A stretch of 51,312 nucleotides of DNA from positions 1 through 51,312 of the forward strand of contig JAFOCD010000102.1 of the NCBI GenBank assembly GCA_017381475.1, written 5' to 3'. Below the pieces are notes generated by a model. It was not told the origin of the DNA. It saw only the letters and a program-made list of their open reading frames with translations, and ran no database searches. This stretch comes from Bacteroidaceae bacterium. GTDB taxonomy: Bacteria; Bacteroidota; Bacteroidia; Bacteroidales; Bacteroidaceae. Below, piece after piece: positions 28,942-36,932 of this stretch. Made by a program: the position numbers and the translations under genes. Position 1 is the stretch's first letter; every line of letters starts with the position of its first letter.

Positions 28942-30471
28942 TTATCTGTTACTTTCATTTGGTTCAATATCGGCACCCGGAGATTCAATCTCATGCTGTG
29001 GTATTGGCCACACGAACAACGGATTGTCAGCCGAGACTTTCAGGCTGCTGCCGTTAGAGAGTGACTGATCCTGAGGTGTACGCTCGAAACCCTTACCCCA
29101 ACGCTTGAGATCCTGTAGACGGAAGCCTTCCATGTAGAGTTCCTTGATACGCTCCTGCTCAATGACATCCATCGCATTGTTTGCGTTCAATGATACCGAG
29201 CCATTGGTGTAGCGTGCAGCCATGAGCGTAGATATATCCTTGCCGGCCTTTGCATAATCGGGTGTTTCAAGCTGGCAATAAGCCTCGGCACGTATCAGGT
29301 ACTGCTCTGACAAACGGAACACCTTCGGCATTGAGACATTGAGCAGATTTGCCTCGCTGTAAAGTGTCTGGTTACCCCAATACTTGTAGAGCAAAGGCCA
29401 GGTAAGACCATGACTGTAGCCGGTCTGCGCCTCATAGAAGTATGTATTGTAACGCAAATCGTTAGAGCCGTAGAGGTCGAGCACCCACTTTGCAGGAACA
29501 TAATCGGGCTTGAATGATGTGTAGTCATAGTTGAAGAACACAGTTCCAAGCGCACCTCCATAGTTTGTAGATGTAAAACCGACCTTCCAGATAACCTCGG
29601 AAGAGAGGTCATACTGCCACATGTAATCGTAATAGTTCATTCCGGCAGAATACTGTGAGTTACAGCTTGACAGGAAGAACATATCACTGTCGATTACTTT
29701 AGACGAGTATTTTATAGCATCCTCATAGTCACGCATATAAAGCGCCACGCGAGCACGGAGCGCATAGACAGTGTACTCATTGAAGTATACAGAGTTGTTG
29801 TAGAGATAACCGTCAACAGCAGGGTCGTAATCATCATCAAGTTTCAGATATTCTGCAGCTTTGTCAAGGTCACTGAGCACCTGCTGATAAGAATCATACA
29901 GTGATGCACGCTTGATTGGCTGCTCCTCGTAATATTTAGTCTTGAGCACAACGCCAAGCTCGTTCTTTGCAGCCTCGTCACTCTTGTAATCGACACAATA
30001 GAGCTTGATGAGTTCGCTGTATGCAAGCGCACGCGCAAAGTAGGCCTCTCCGCAATATAGTTCAAGACGGTCGAGCTCTGTATCGCTTGTGAGTGTGGGT
30101 TTCAGCTTCGCTGCGTTGTCAAGGAGGAAATTACAGTTTCCTATCAATGAGTAGAGCGAACCATACACAGCCTCAATCTGTGGGTTGGTAGCAAGAATTT
30201 CCCAACGCCACACATCACCGAATGTATTTGTGTAGCCATTCACGGCATAAACCATGTCGCACTGGATATCGGGAAGCAGTGTAAGGTAACCGCTGTAAAG
30301 TGCACCGCTTAGGAACGATGAGTAGATACCTACCACAGCCTGGTCGGCCTCATCAACAGTTGTTATTGCCGAATTCTCGGGGACAGCATTCTCGGGGAAC
30401 TTGTCGAGGCACGATACCGGCACAAGCAGCATCGTTGCCAATAATATATATGTAACAAATTTCTTCATCAT
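28942..30471 (-). CDS. SusD/RagB family nutrient-binding outer-membrane lipoprotein
   Basis: A 509-residue lipoprotein. The signal peptide ends LVPVSC, and the mature N-terminus CLDKFPENAVPENSAITT is typical of SusD/RagB. Residues about 80-230 hold the TPR-like helices of the family (AEAYFARALAYSELIKLY-like segment), and the C-terminal third has the standard YLIRAEAYCQLE and RIKELYMEGFRLQDLKRWG motifs. SusD forms the lid over the SusC barrel and selects the ligand. It lies 13 nt after susC. Two ATGs (30471, 30468) are possible starts. Without any glycosidase nearby, a peptide ligand (RagB-like) is the better guess. Confidence 0.93.
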   Translation of the reverse strand: MMKKFVTYILLATMLLVPVSCLDKFPENAVPENSAITTVDEADQAVVGIYSSFLSGALYSGYLTLLPDIQCDMVYAVNGYTNTFGDVWRWEILATNPQIEAVYGSLYSLIGNCNFLLDNAAKLKPTLTSDTELDRLELYCGEAYFARALAYSELIKLYCVDYKSDEAAKNELGVVLKTKYYEEQPIKRASLYDSYQQVLSDLDKAAEYLKLDDDYDPAVDGYLYNNSVYFNEYTVYALRARVALYMRDYEDAIKYSSKVIDSDMFFLSSCNSQYSAGMNYYDYMWQYDLSSEVIWKVGFTSTNYGGALGTVFFNYDYTSFKPDYVPAKWVLDLYGSNDLRYNTYFYEAQTGYSHGLTWPLLYKYWGNQTLYSEANLLNVSMPKVFRLSEQYLIRAEAYCQLETPDYAKAGKDISTLMAARYTNGSVSLNANNAMDVIEQERIKELYMEGFRLQDLKRWGKGFERTPQDQSLSNGSSLKVSADNPLFVWPIPQHEIESPGADIEPNESNR

Positions 30472-30484
30472 AACTCACCTGAAA

Positions 30485-33421
30485 TTAGAATGTAATATCA
30501 ACTCCGAATGTGTACTGGCGAGACATTGGATACTGCGCCTTGTAGACATTGCTTGTAGACTCGGGATCGAGACCGCTGAACTTTGTCCAAGTAAACAGGT
30601 TCTGCGCCTGGATATAAAGACGGGCACGGCTTATGAAGCGTGTTTTTGCAAGCATTGCATGTGGGAAATCGTAGCTGACCATAAGGTTCTTCAAACGAAG
30701 GAACGACGCATCCTCAAGGAAGCGTGAGTCCATCTGAGGAGTAACACCATAACGTGGGATGTCAGTTACATCACCCGGTTCCTTCCAACGGTCATAGAGC
30801 AGACGCTTTGACTGGTTGTAGGCCGAGTAGAGACCGTTGCTCTCTTCAAAGAAACGGTCGTTGTTGAACATCCAGCGGTCGGCAACCCAACTGAAGTTGG
30901 CTGTCAACGAAATACCCTTGTAGTTCATTGAAGTGCCGAAACCACCCTGCCAAGGAGCATTATAGTTCTTACCTACAAGCACCTTGTCCTCTTCGCTGAA
31001 GACATTGGTGATATTGCCGTCCTTGTCATACCAGAGAGCATCACCGTTTGCAGGGTTCACACCCGCATACCTATTTATATAGAACTCGCCGATTGAGTGA
31101 CCGACAACAAGCTTTGTCGATGTGTTTGACATCTCATACTCGTCAAGGCCGCCGTAGAGTTCTGTAATTTCGTTATAGTTGTAGCTTGCATTGGCATTGA
31201 TGTTCCAGATGAAATCCTTGGTGCTGATGGCATCGGCGCCCAAAGAAACCTCAAAACCCTGGTTTATCATTGCACCCACATTATCCCAACGAGTTCCAAA
31301 GCCATTGTTCACGTATGACTGTGGCACAAGCATGAGCATATTTGTTGTCTTCTTGTGATAGAGTTCAATGTCGGCAGTGATGCGATTGAAGAATCCAAGG
31401 TGAAGGGCGAGGTTCGATGTCCACAACTGCTCCCAGCTCAAATTCTCATTACCCTGTGTTGCAGGGGCAATACCGGCAACGCCCATATAGTTAGAACCAC
31501 TTCCGACAAGCGCCAAATGATCATAGTCGGGGATTGAAGAGTTACCCGATGTACCTGTACTCAAGGCAACCTGAGCATTGGTGAGCCAACGGTATGGCTG
31601 CAGGAACTTCTCCTTACGCGCATCCCACATGAAACCGAGCGACCAGAATGTTGCCCAACGGCCATCCTTTCCGAAACGCGAAGAAGCATCGCTACGGAGA
31701 GAGAAATCGGCGTAGTAGCGGTCGTTGTAGTTATACTCGCCACGCGCAAAGAAAGAGAGGAATGCGTGGCTAGAGTATGAATTGGCCCAAGATGTAGCTC
31801 TTGTTCCCGATGAAAGCAATGTAAACGAGTCATTGTTCTGTCCTCGTGTCACAACCTGGAAACCCTCGGAACGGTAATCGACACCTTCCTGACCAAGCAT
31901 CACATTAAAATGATGATAACGCTGTACATCAAACTTATAGTTGATGGTATTTGTTATTGTAAGGTTCACAGTTGTATATGAGCTGCGGCCTGCAGCACCC
32001 ACGCCATTATTACCCACAAAACTTGGATATGATTTCATGTCGGCAGTAGATTGTGAATAGTCAATACCGAACTGTGAACGCAAAGTAAGGTTGCGGATTG
32101 GAGTAATCTCGGCATAGAAAACGCTCAAAGCTTTGTACTTCTTGTTATCGAGCGGATTGTTCTCCATCCACTCCAACGGATTGTATGATGTACCCTTCCA
32201 GCTACCATCCTTTGAAGACGCCAAAGAACCATCCTCCTTGTATGGATTCCAGTATGGGAGCATGAAGCGGCATGCCGAAATTGGAGTGTAGAGAGCATAT
32301 TCACCGTCATCGGCCTGCTGTACCTCTTCGTATGCCAACATGGTATTTGTACCCAACTTCAACCATGGAGCAACCTTTACATCAACATTTGAGCGCATAT
32401 TGTAACGGGCGAAAGCCGAACCCTGGGCAATACCTTCCTGATCATAGAAACCACCCGAAACGAAATAGTTGAGTTTGTCGGTAGCATGGCTCACCGCCAA
32501 GTCATAGCTCTGCAGACGCGCCCTGTCATTGAACACAACATCGAGCCAGTTGATATCGGTCTGGCCAAGAATGTTGTAATCCTGGCCTGCATCAAGACCA
32601 ATCTCCTTCTCAAACTGTATTCTCTCCTCTGTATTCATCATGTTCCATGTACCATGAGCAAGATTCGAGAAACCCTGCTGTGTGCGGAAAGTGATATCGA
32701 CCTTCTCAGTAGAGGTACCACGTTTTGTTGTGATAACCACAACACCGTTTGCAGCGCGTGCACCATAGATTGATGTAGATGAAGCATCCTTCAACACATT
32801 GATTGACTCAATGTCACCAGGATTGATGGCATTGAAATCAGAACTTGTAATGGGCACACCATCAAGGATGAACAGCGGAGATGTTCCCGAGTTGATTGAG
32901 TTTGTACCACGAATCTGGAACACGGCCGCTTTGCTGGGCTCACCAGAGTTTGAGATAACGGTCATACCAGGAGTTGCACCCTGCAAAGCCTGGTCAAAAC
33001 TCACAGCAGGCACATTCTCAAGTTTCTCAGCCTTTACGGTAGATACAGAACCGGAGATTGTACCCTTCTTGCGGACACCATATGCAACAACGACAACCTC
33101 ATCCATCGTCAGCTGCTCAGGCTCCATAACTATATTCAGAACTTTTGTGTCCTTGTTCACAACATGCTCTTGAGTTGTGTAACCCACATAAGTAAATTGC
33201 AACACAGCTTCACTTGCATTCTTGACTTCAATCTCATAATTTCCGTCAAAATCGGTAACTACGCCGTTTGGAGTTCCCTTTTGCATAATGGTCAACGAAA
33301 TCATGCCCTCGCCGTCATCGGAAGAGGTAACCCTACCCTTCACCTTAAACGACTGCGCCAAGGCCGACTGCACCATCAGTGTACAGAGAATGGCAAACAG
33401 TAAAAATACTCTATTTCTCAT
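30485..33421 (-). CDS. SusC/RagA family TonB-dependent transporter
   Basis: A 978-residue outer-membrane barrel. The signal peptide (FLLFAILCTLMVQSALAQ) is followed by a carboxypeptidase-D-regulatory-like domain (about 24-105), the SusC signature MDEVVVVAYGVRKKGTISGS, the plug with SPLFILDGVPI and ASSTSIYGARAANGVVVITT, and the 22-strand barrel ending RQYTFGVDITF. It imports large ligands with SusD using TonB energy. It is the first gene of the ten-gene operon, behind a leader of about 150 nt. No ECF sigma/anti-sigma pair or hybrid two-component regulator lies beside it. At 978 residues it is on the short side for SusC, nearer RagA-like peptide transporters. Confidence 0.94.
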   Translation of the reverse strand: MRNRVFLLFAILCTLMVQSALAQSFKVKGRVTSSDDGEGMISLTIMQKGTPNGVVTDFDGNYEIEVKNASEAVLQFTYVGYTTQEHVVNKDTKVLNIVMEPEQLTMDEVVVVAYGVRKKGTISGSVSTVKAEKLENVPAVSFDQALQGATPGMTVISNSGEPSKAAVFQIRGTNSINSGTSPLFILDGVPITSSDFNAINPGDIESINVLKDASSTSIYGARAANGVVVITTKRGTSTEKVDITFRTQQGFSNLAHGTWNMMNTEERIQFEKEIGLDAGQDYNILGQTDINWLDVVFNDRARLQSYDLAVSHATDKLNYFVSGGFYDQEGIAQGSAFARYNMRSNVDVKVAPWLKLGTNTMLAYEEVQQADDGEYALYTPISACRFMLPYWNPYKEDGSLASSKDGSWKGTSYNPLEWMENNPLDNKKYKALSVFYAEITPIRNLTLRSQFGIDYSQSTADMKSYPSFVGNNGVGAAGRSSYTTVNLTITNTINYKFDVQRYHHFNVMLGQEGVDYRSEGFQVVTRGQNNDSFTLLSSGTRATSWANSYSSHAFLSFFARGEYNYNDRYYADFSLRSDASSRFGKDGRWATFWSLGFMWDARKEKFLQPYRWLTNAQVALSTGTSGNSSIPDYDHLALVGSGSNYMGVAGIAPATQGNENLSWEQLWTSNLALHLGFFNRITADIELYHKKTTNMLMLVPQSYVNNGFGTRWDNVGAMINQGFEVSLGADAISTKDFIWNINANASYNYNEITELYGGLDEYEMSNTSTKLVVGHSIGEFYINRYAGVNPANGDALWYDKDGNITNVFSEEDKVLVGKNYNAPWQGGFGTSMNYKGISLTANFSWVADRWMFNNDRFFEESNGLYSAYNQSKRLLYDRWKEPGDVTDIPRYGVTPQMDSRFLEDASFLRLKNLMVSYDFPHAMLAKTRFISRARLYIQAQNLFTWTKFSGLDPESTSNVYKAQYPMSRQYTFGVDITF

Positions 33422-33579
33422 TTATAAAAAAGTTGTTTTTCTACCACACAAAAAGATGCCCACACACCGCAACACTCCCTTGCGATTTCAAATATCACAA
33501 AGCAATGCCGTAGCACGTGGCACATTCCACAAAAGTATAAATATTAAGTTTTTATTCGTTTTCTTAACAAAATCCGCTG

Positions 33580-33587
33580 CAAAGATA
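33580..33587 (-). promoter_or_regulatory. susC operon -7 element
   Basis: TATCTTTG on the minus strand is an exact TAnnTTTG match implying a 150-nt leader. A second match, TACTTTTG (33537-33530), would give a shorter leader of about 100 nt. Neither has a clear -33 TTTG. Confidence 0.5.
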
Positions 33588-33632
33588 CAAATTATTGCTT
33601 TATATATAATAATGTCGCACGCATTTTTTGAT

Positions 33633-33664
33633 AAAAAAGGCAAGCGTATATTGATGCGCTTGCC
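33633..33664 (-). terminator. engB terminator
   Basis: The 8-bp stem GGCAAGCG/CGCTTGCC with a 10-nt loop is followed on the minus strand by a T-run (A-run 33633-33638). It lies 22 nt after the engB stop. Confidence 0.82.
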
Positions 33665-33686
33665 CATATGTTCTTTTCAAGAATTC

Positions 33687-34292
33687 TCAAAGAGAAGCAT
33701 TGACCTCCTCAATATATTGTAGAACCTCGTTCCTGCCGGTACCGTTTTCCGACGATGTGACAAACACCGGAGGTAGCTCCTCCCACTCCTCGAGCAACTT
33801 CGCCTTGTAAGCAATGATGTTCTTCGCAAGGACGCTCTTTGTAAGTTTGTCGGCCTTTGTGAAGATTATTGAGAACGGCACACCATTCTCACCAAGCCAC
33901 TGGAAGAATTCCAAGTCAATTTTCTGTGGTTCGTGACGGCAGTCGATGAGCACAAAGAGCAGTGTCATTGCTTCACGGTCAAGCACATAACTTGAGATAA
34001 TATGCTCCAACTGCTCATTCTGCGACTTGCTGCGCTTTGCATAGCCGTAACCTGGAAGGTCCACGAGATACCACTCGTTATTGATAAGATAGTGGTTAAT
34101 AAGCAGTGTCTTTCCCGGTGTTGCCGATGTCTGCGCCAGTTTCTTCTGATTTGTCAGCGAGTTGATAAGGCTGGACTTTCCCACATTCGAACGACCAATG
34201 AATGCATATTCTGGTTTGCCGTCCTGGGGGCACTTCTTTATATCGGTATTGCTTATTATAAAACGCGCGCTCTTTACAATTGGTGTGCTCAT
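33687..34292 (-). CDS. engB: Ribosome biogenesis GTPase EngB/YsxC
   Basis: An essential GTPase that assists assembly of the large ribosomal subunit. The protein has 201 residues from the ATG at 34292; the frame continues to 34358, but family proteins start near [15 protein letters not shown]. The G1 motif is [10 protein letters not shown]3 is DLPGYGYA, G4 is TKAD, and the terminal [12 protein letters not shown] region carries G5. All switch motifs are intact. It is a single-gene unit with a promoter (TTTG-19-TATCTTCG) and a terminator, placed between the susC operon and the TonB receptor gene. Confidence 0.95.
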   Translation of the reverse strand: MSTPIVKSARFIISNTDIKKCPQDGKPEYAFIGRSNVGKSSLINSLTNQKKLAQTSATPGKTLLINHYLINNEWYLVDLPGYGYAKRSKSQNEQLEHIISSYVLDREAMTLLFVLIDCRHEPQKIDLEFFQWLGENGVPFSIIFTKADKLTKSVLAKNIIAYKAKLLEEWEELPPVFVTSSENGTGRNEVLQYIEEVNASL

Positions 34293-34312
34293 ATAGTCAA
34301 TGTTTTCAGCCA

Positions 34313-34343
34313 CGAAGATACAACGATATTCAAAAAAAGCAAA
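34313..34343 (-). promoter_or_regulatory. engB promoter (TTCG variant)
   Basis: On the minus strand TTTG (34343-34340) is followed after 19 bp by TATCTTCG (34320-34313). The -33 element and spacing are ideal. The start codon lies 20 nt downstream. Confidence 0.72.
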
Positions 34344-34377
34344 GAAAAGGGCATGCAAGATTAAACTTGCACGCCCT
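34338..34377 (-). terminator. TonB receptor gene terminator
   Basis: An interrupted stem (AGGGC, TGCAAG with CTTGCA, GCCCT; one A/C mismatch) spans 34349-34377 and is followed on the minus strand by TTTTCTTTGC. It overlaps the -33 box of the engB promoter. Confidence 0.7.
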
Positions 34378-34400
34378 CTGTACCATTAGCAGAAGTTTTA

Positions 34401-36701
34401 TCAATGTGTAATCTTCACACCCACAAAGAATGTCCTTGGCTGTGTCGGGCCATAGAAGTAGCCCGAATCGCGGAACTCTCCCTTGTCGAGGTCGCGCTGG
34501 AAACTGTTGAAGATGTTCTGCACACCGGCATTGAGCTGCAGGTTAATGTGGTCGTGGAGAATGAATGTGTATCCTGCCTTGAAATTAAGGTCAAAGAAAT
34601 CGGGGGTTGTTTCCATGCGGTCGCTTTCAATGTAGCCGGCATAGTGAGGTACAATCATGGAACCGGTATATGTACCCGAGAGTGAGAGGTCCAATCTTTT
34701 CACCGGCGACGATGTAATTGTAAAATATCCATAGTAGTCGGGGGTGCGCATCATGCGTTTTGTTGTGAGCGCAACACCGTCAACCTCGGTCCAGGCCTCG
34801 GGTTGCTTGTAAAGGCTGCGCTGGGCAGTGAATCCAAGCTGGAACGATATGAGCTTTCCGTGCGCAATCTTTGCGTCGATATTTGCTCCATAGACACGCG
34901 CACCGGCACCATTACGACGCTCCTTGATGGCATGACCATGTTCATTAGTGCCGATATCCTCAAGCACAAAGACATTGTTCAGATCGGTGTAAAAGCCCTC
35001 GACAAGCACATTTGCCTGCCAGTGACCGAATGTTGTTGTCCAGTCGACCGAACCGCTGAAACTGTTCGAGCGCTCCTCCTTCAATCCGTCGGCAAGTTCA
35101 ATCTGCACACCCTCTCCACCAACTGCGGTAACATGCAGGTCCTCGTCATAGGCCTGTGGCGCACGAAAGCCGGTTGAATAGGTCAGACGTGCCTGCAAAT
35201 CCTTTGTGGGCTTGTACAAGAAATTCACACGAGGGCTAAGGATAGGCTTTTCAATGAGATTATGCTTGTCGAGACGCAGACCTAGCAACAACGAGAAGTA
35301 ACGGGCATTCCACTCGTTCTGTACAAACGCGCTACCAATGCGCACATCCTGACGCATATCGCGGTCATAACCGGTCATGATATCGTGCAGACGGTTCTCC
35401 TGATACTCCACACCGCTCATGAATGTCGCAGGCGAAAAGAGAAACTTGCCAATTTGCCAGGTATATGTTGCACCGGCAACCCATGTAAGGTCGTCGGTCT
35501 TGCCATAGGCATTCGGATCGCACTGCGCACCATAATAGCTGTCGCGATCAATGTGCTGCAACGACGCAAAGACCGACAGTTTATGTTTGTAGCCGTCCCA
35601 ATTATGGTCATAGGCGACACCTCCGCTGTTGATGACATGTTTTGTCTGCTCGGTAATGTCACTCTCGTGTGGCTGTAGGTCAAACTTGTTACCACCGCGG
35701 CGCAGCTCATTGGTTGTGTGATACTCAAGGCTCAGACGCCCGTTATATGTCGGGCGGTAATATGTACGCAGACCAAAGGTATTCATGCTCAGCTTTCCAA
35801 GCTCTGAGAAACCGTCACCGTCATGGTCGTATGGGTTACGGTTACGGTAGTTGGCATACACCGCCATACCGTATTTATTATCGGGCGAAACGAGTGACAC
35901 ATTCGCACCCACGCTCTGTTCCCATGAACGGCCGCCATAGCCTGCAAAATTGCTTGTCACAGAGAAAGAGTTGCTTACCGGATCCTTGGTAATGATGTTG
36001 ACAGTTCCACCCACTGCGTTCGCGCCGAAGAGAGCCGAACCGCCACCACGCACAACCTCAACACGCTCAATCATGTTTACAGGAATCTGTTCAAGGCCAT
36101 AGACACCACTCAGGGCACTCACCACAGGGCGGCTGTTTATGAGCACCTGCGAATAAGGACCTTCAAGACCGTTTATGCGTACCTGCGGAAAGCCACAGTT
36201 CTGGCAATTATTCTCCACGCGTAGACCGGTAATATAATTAAGGCTTTTGGCAAGGTCTACCGAGTTCACGGTCTCAAAAAGCGGCAAAGCTGCCACTGAC
36301 ACAACAACCGGAGCATCCTTGCGACTTATCTCGTTACGGTTGGCTGAAACCACCACCTCGTCAATCACAACATCGTCAGACTTCAATTTAAAGTGTACCA
36401 CTGCTGTATACTCCTTGCTCACGACAACCTCCTTAGTCATATCCTCATATCCCATTGCCGTAACACGCAAGGTGTATTTTCCCGGAGCAAGGTTGGTGAA
36501 AGAGAACTGCCCGTCTTCGTTACTAATGGCACCTTCGCCTGTTTCTACAATCAGTACAGACGCATAAGCGATACTCTCCTCGGTCGCATCCTCAATGATG
36601 TGACCCATAATCTTGTTGCCCTCTTTTATGGCAGCCGGAGCTGTGGCAAACAGTACCATAGCACAGGAAGAGAGCAAAAATACAGTAAATAATCTTCTCA
36701 T
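34401..36701 (-). CDS. TonB-dependent receptor with a cysteine pair in the plug
   Basis: A 766-residue outer-membrane receptor: signal peptide (RRLFTVFLLSSCAMVLFATA), a carboxypeptidase-regulatory-like domain (about 30-110), the TonB-box-like DDVVIDEVVVSANR, a plug with RVEVVRGGGSALFGANAVGG, and a 22-strand barrel ending FVGVKITH. The plug carries the unusual NNCQNCGFPQVRINGLEG around residue 165, a CXXC pair next to the ligand face. It is related to siderophore, heme, metal and corrinoid receptors rather than to SusC. No cobalamin riboswitch or Fur-like site was seen in its 230-nt divergent region, so the ligand is open. It has its own promoter and terminator. Confidence 0.88.
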   Translation of the reverse strand: MRRLFTVFLLSSCAMVLFATAPAAIKEGNKIMGHIIEDATEESIAYASVLIVETGEGAISNEDGQFSFTNLAPGKYTLRVTAMGYEDMTKEVVVSKEYTAVVHFKLKSDDVVIDEVVVSANRNEISRKDAPVVVSVAALPLFETVNSVDLAKSLNYITGLRVENNCQNCGFPQVRINGLEGPYSQVLINSRPVVSALSGVYGLEQIPVNMIERVEVVRGGGSALFGANAVGGTVNIITKDPVSNSFSVTSNFAGYGGRSWEQSVGANVSLVSPDNKYGMAVYANYRNRNPYDHDGDGFSELGKLSMNTFGLRTYYRPTYNGRLSLEYHTTNELRRGGNKFDLQPHESDITEQTKHVINSGGVAYDHNWDGYKHKLSVFASLQHIDRDSYYGAQCDPNAYGKTDDLTWVAGATYTWQIGKFLFSPATFMSGVEYQENRLHDIMTGYDRDMRQDVRIGSAFVQNEWNARYFSLLLGLRLDKHNLIEKPILSPRVNFLYKPTKDLQARLTYSTGFRAPQAYDEDLHVTAVGGEGVQIELADGLKEERSNSFSGSVDWTTTFGHWQANVLVEGFYTDLNNVFVLEDIGTNEHGHAIKERRNGAGARVYGANIDAKIAHGKLISFQLGFTAQRSLYKQPEAWTEVDGVALTTKRMMRTPDYYGYFTITSSPVKRLDLSLSGTYTGSMIVPHYAGYIESDRMETTPDFFDLNFKAGYTFILHDHINLQLNAGVQNIFNSFQRDLDKGEFRDSGYFYGPTQPRTFFVGVKITH

Positions 36702-36737
36702 ATATAAATTCTTTTATTCCTCATATTTTTCCGGATG

Positions 36738-36768
36738 CAAAATTACTGCTGACACAGTAGTCGCACAA
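36738..36768 (-). promoter_or_regulatory. TonB receptor gene promoter
   Basis: On the minus strand TTG (36768-36766) is followed after 20 bp by TAATTTTG (36745-36738). Spacing is ideal, and the start codon is about 37 nt downstream of the -7 box. Confidence 0.65.
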
Positions 36769-36871
36769 TCGCAACAAATTGTTAAATAAACCACAATGTT
36801 TAACAAAACATCACAAAAACGAGCAAGTAGTACATCTTTTTAAGAAATTATATACAAAATGTCCGCAAATG

Positions 36872-36903
36872 TTTGGAAACATAAAGCTTAAATTCTACTT
36901 TTG
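36872..36903 (+). promoter_or_regulatory. C10 protease gene promoter
   Basis: TTTG (36872-36875), a 20-bp spacer and TACTTTTG (36896-36903) form a full consensus promoter 29 nt before the ATG. Confidence 0.8.
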
Positions 36904-36932
36904 CGACCTATGACTACCTAAACGACAGAAAA

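Noticed and set aside
33422..33686. Regulator gene (ECF sigma or hybrid two-component) beside susC
   Set aside because: The gap is only 265 nt and contains the engB terminator and susC leader; no regulator ORF is present.
36702..36932. Cobalamin riboswitch or Fur box between the TonB receptor and the C10 protease genes
   Set aside because: The gap is short, AT-rich and holds two ordinary promoters; no conserved B12-box or Fur-like palindrome was seen.
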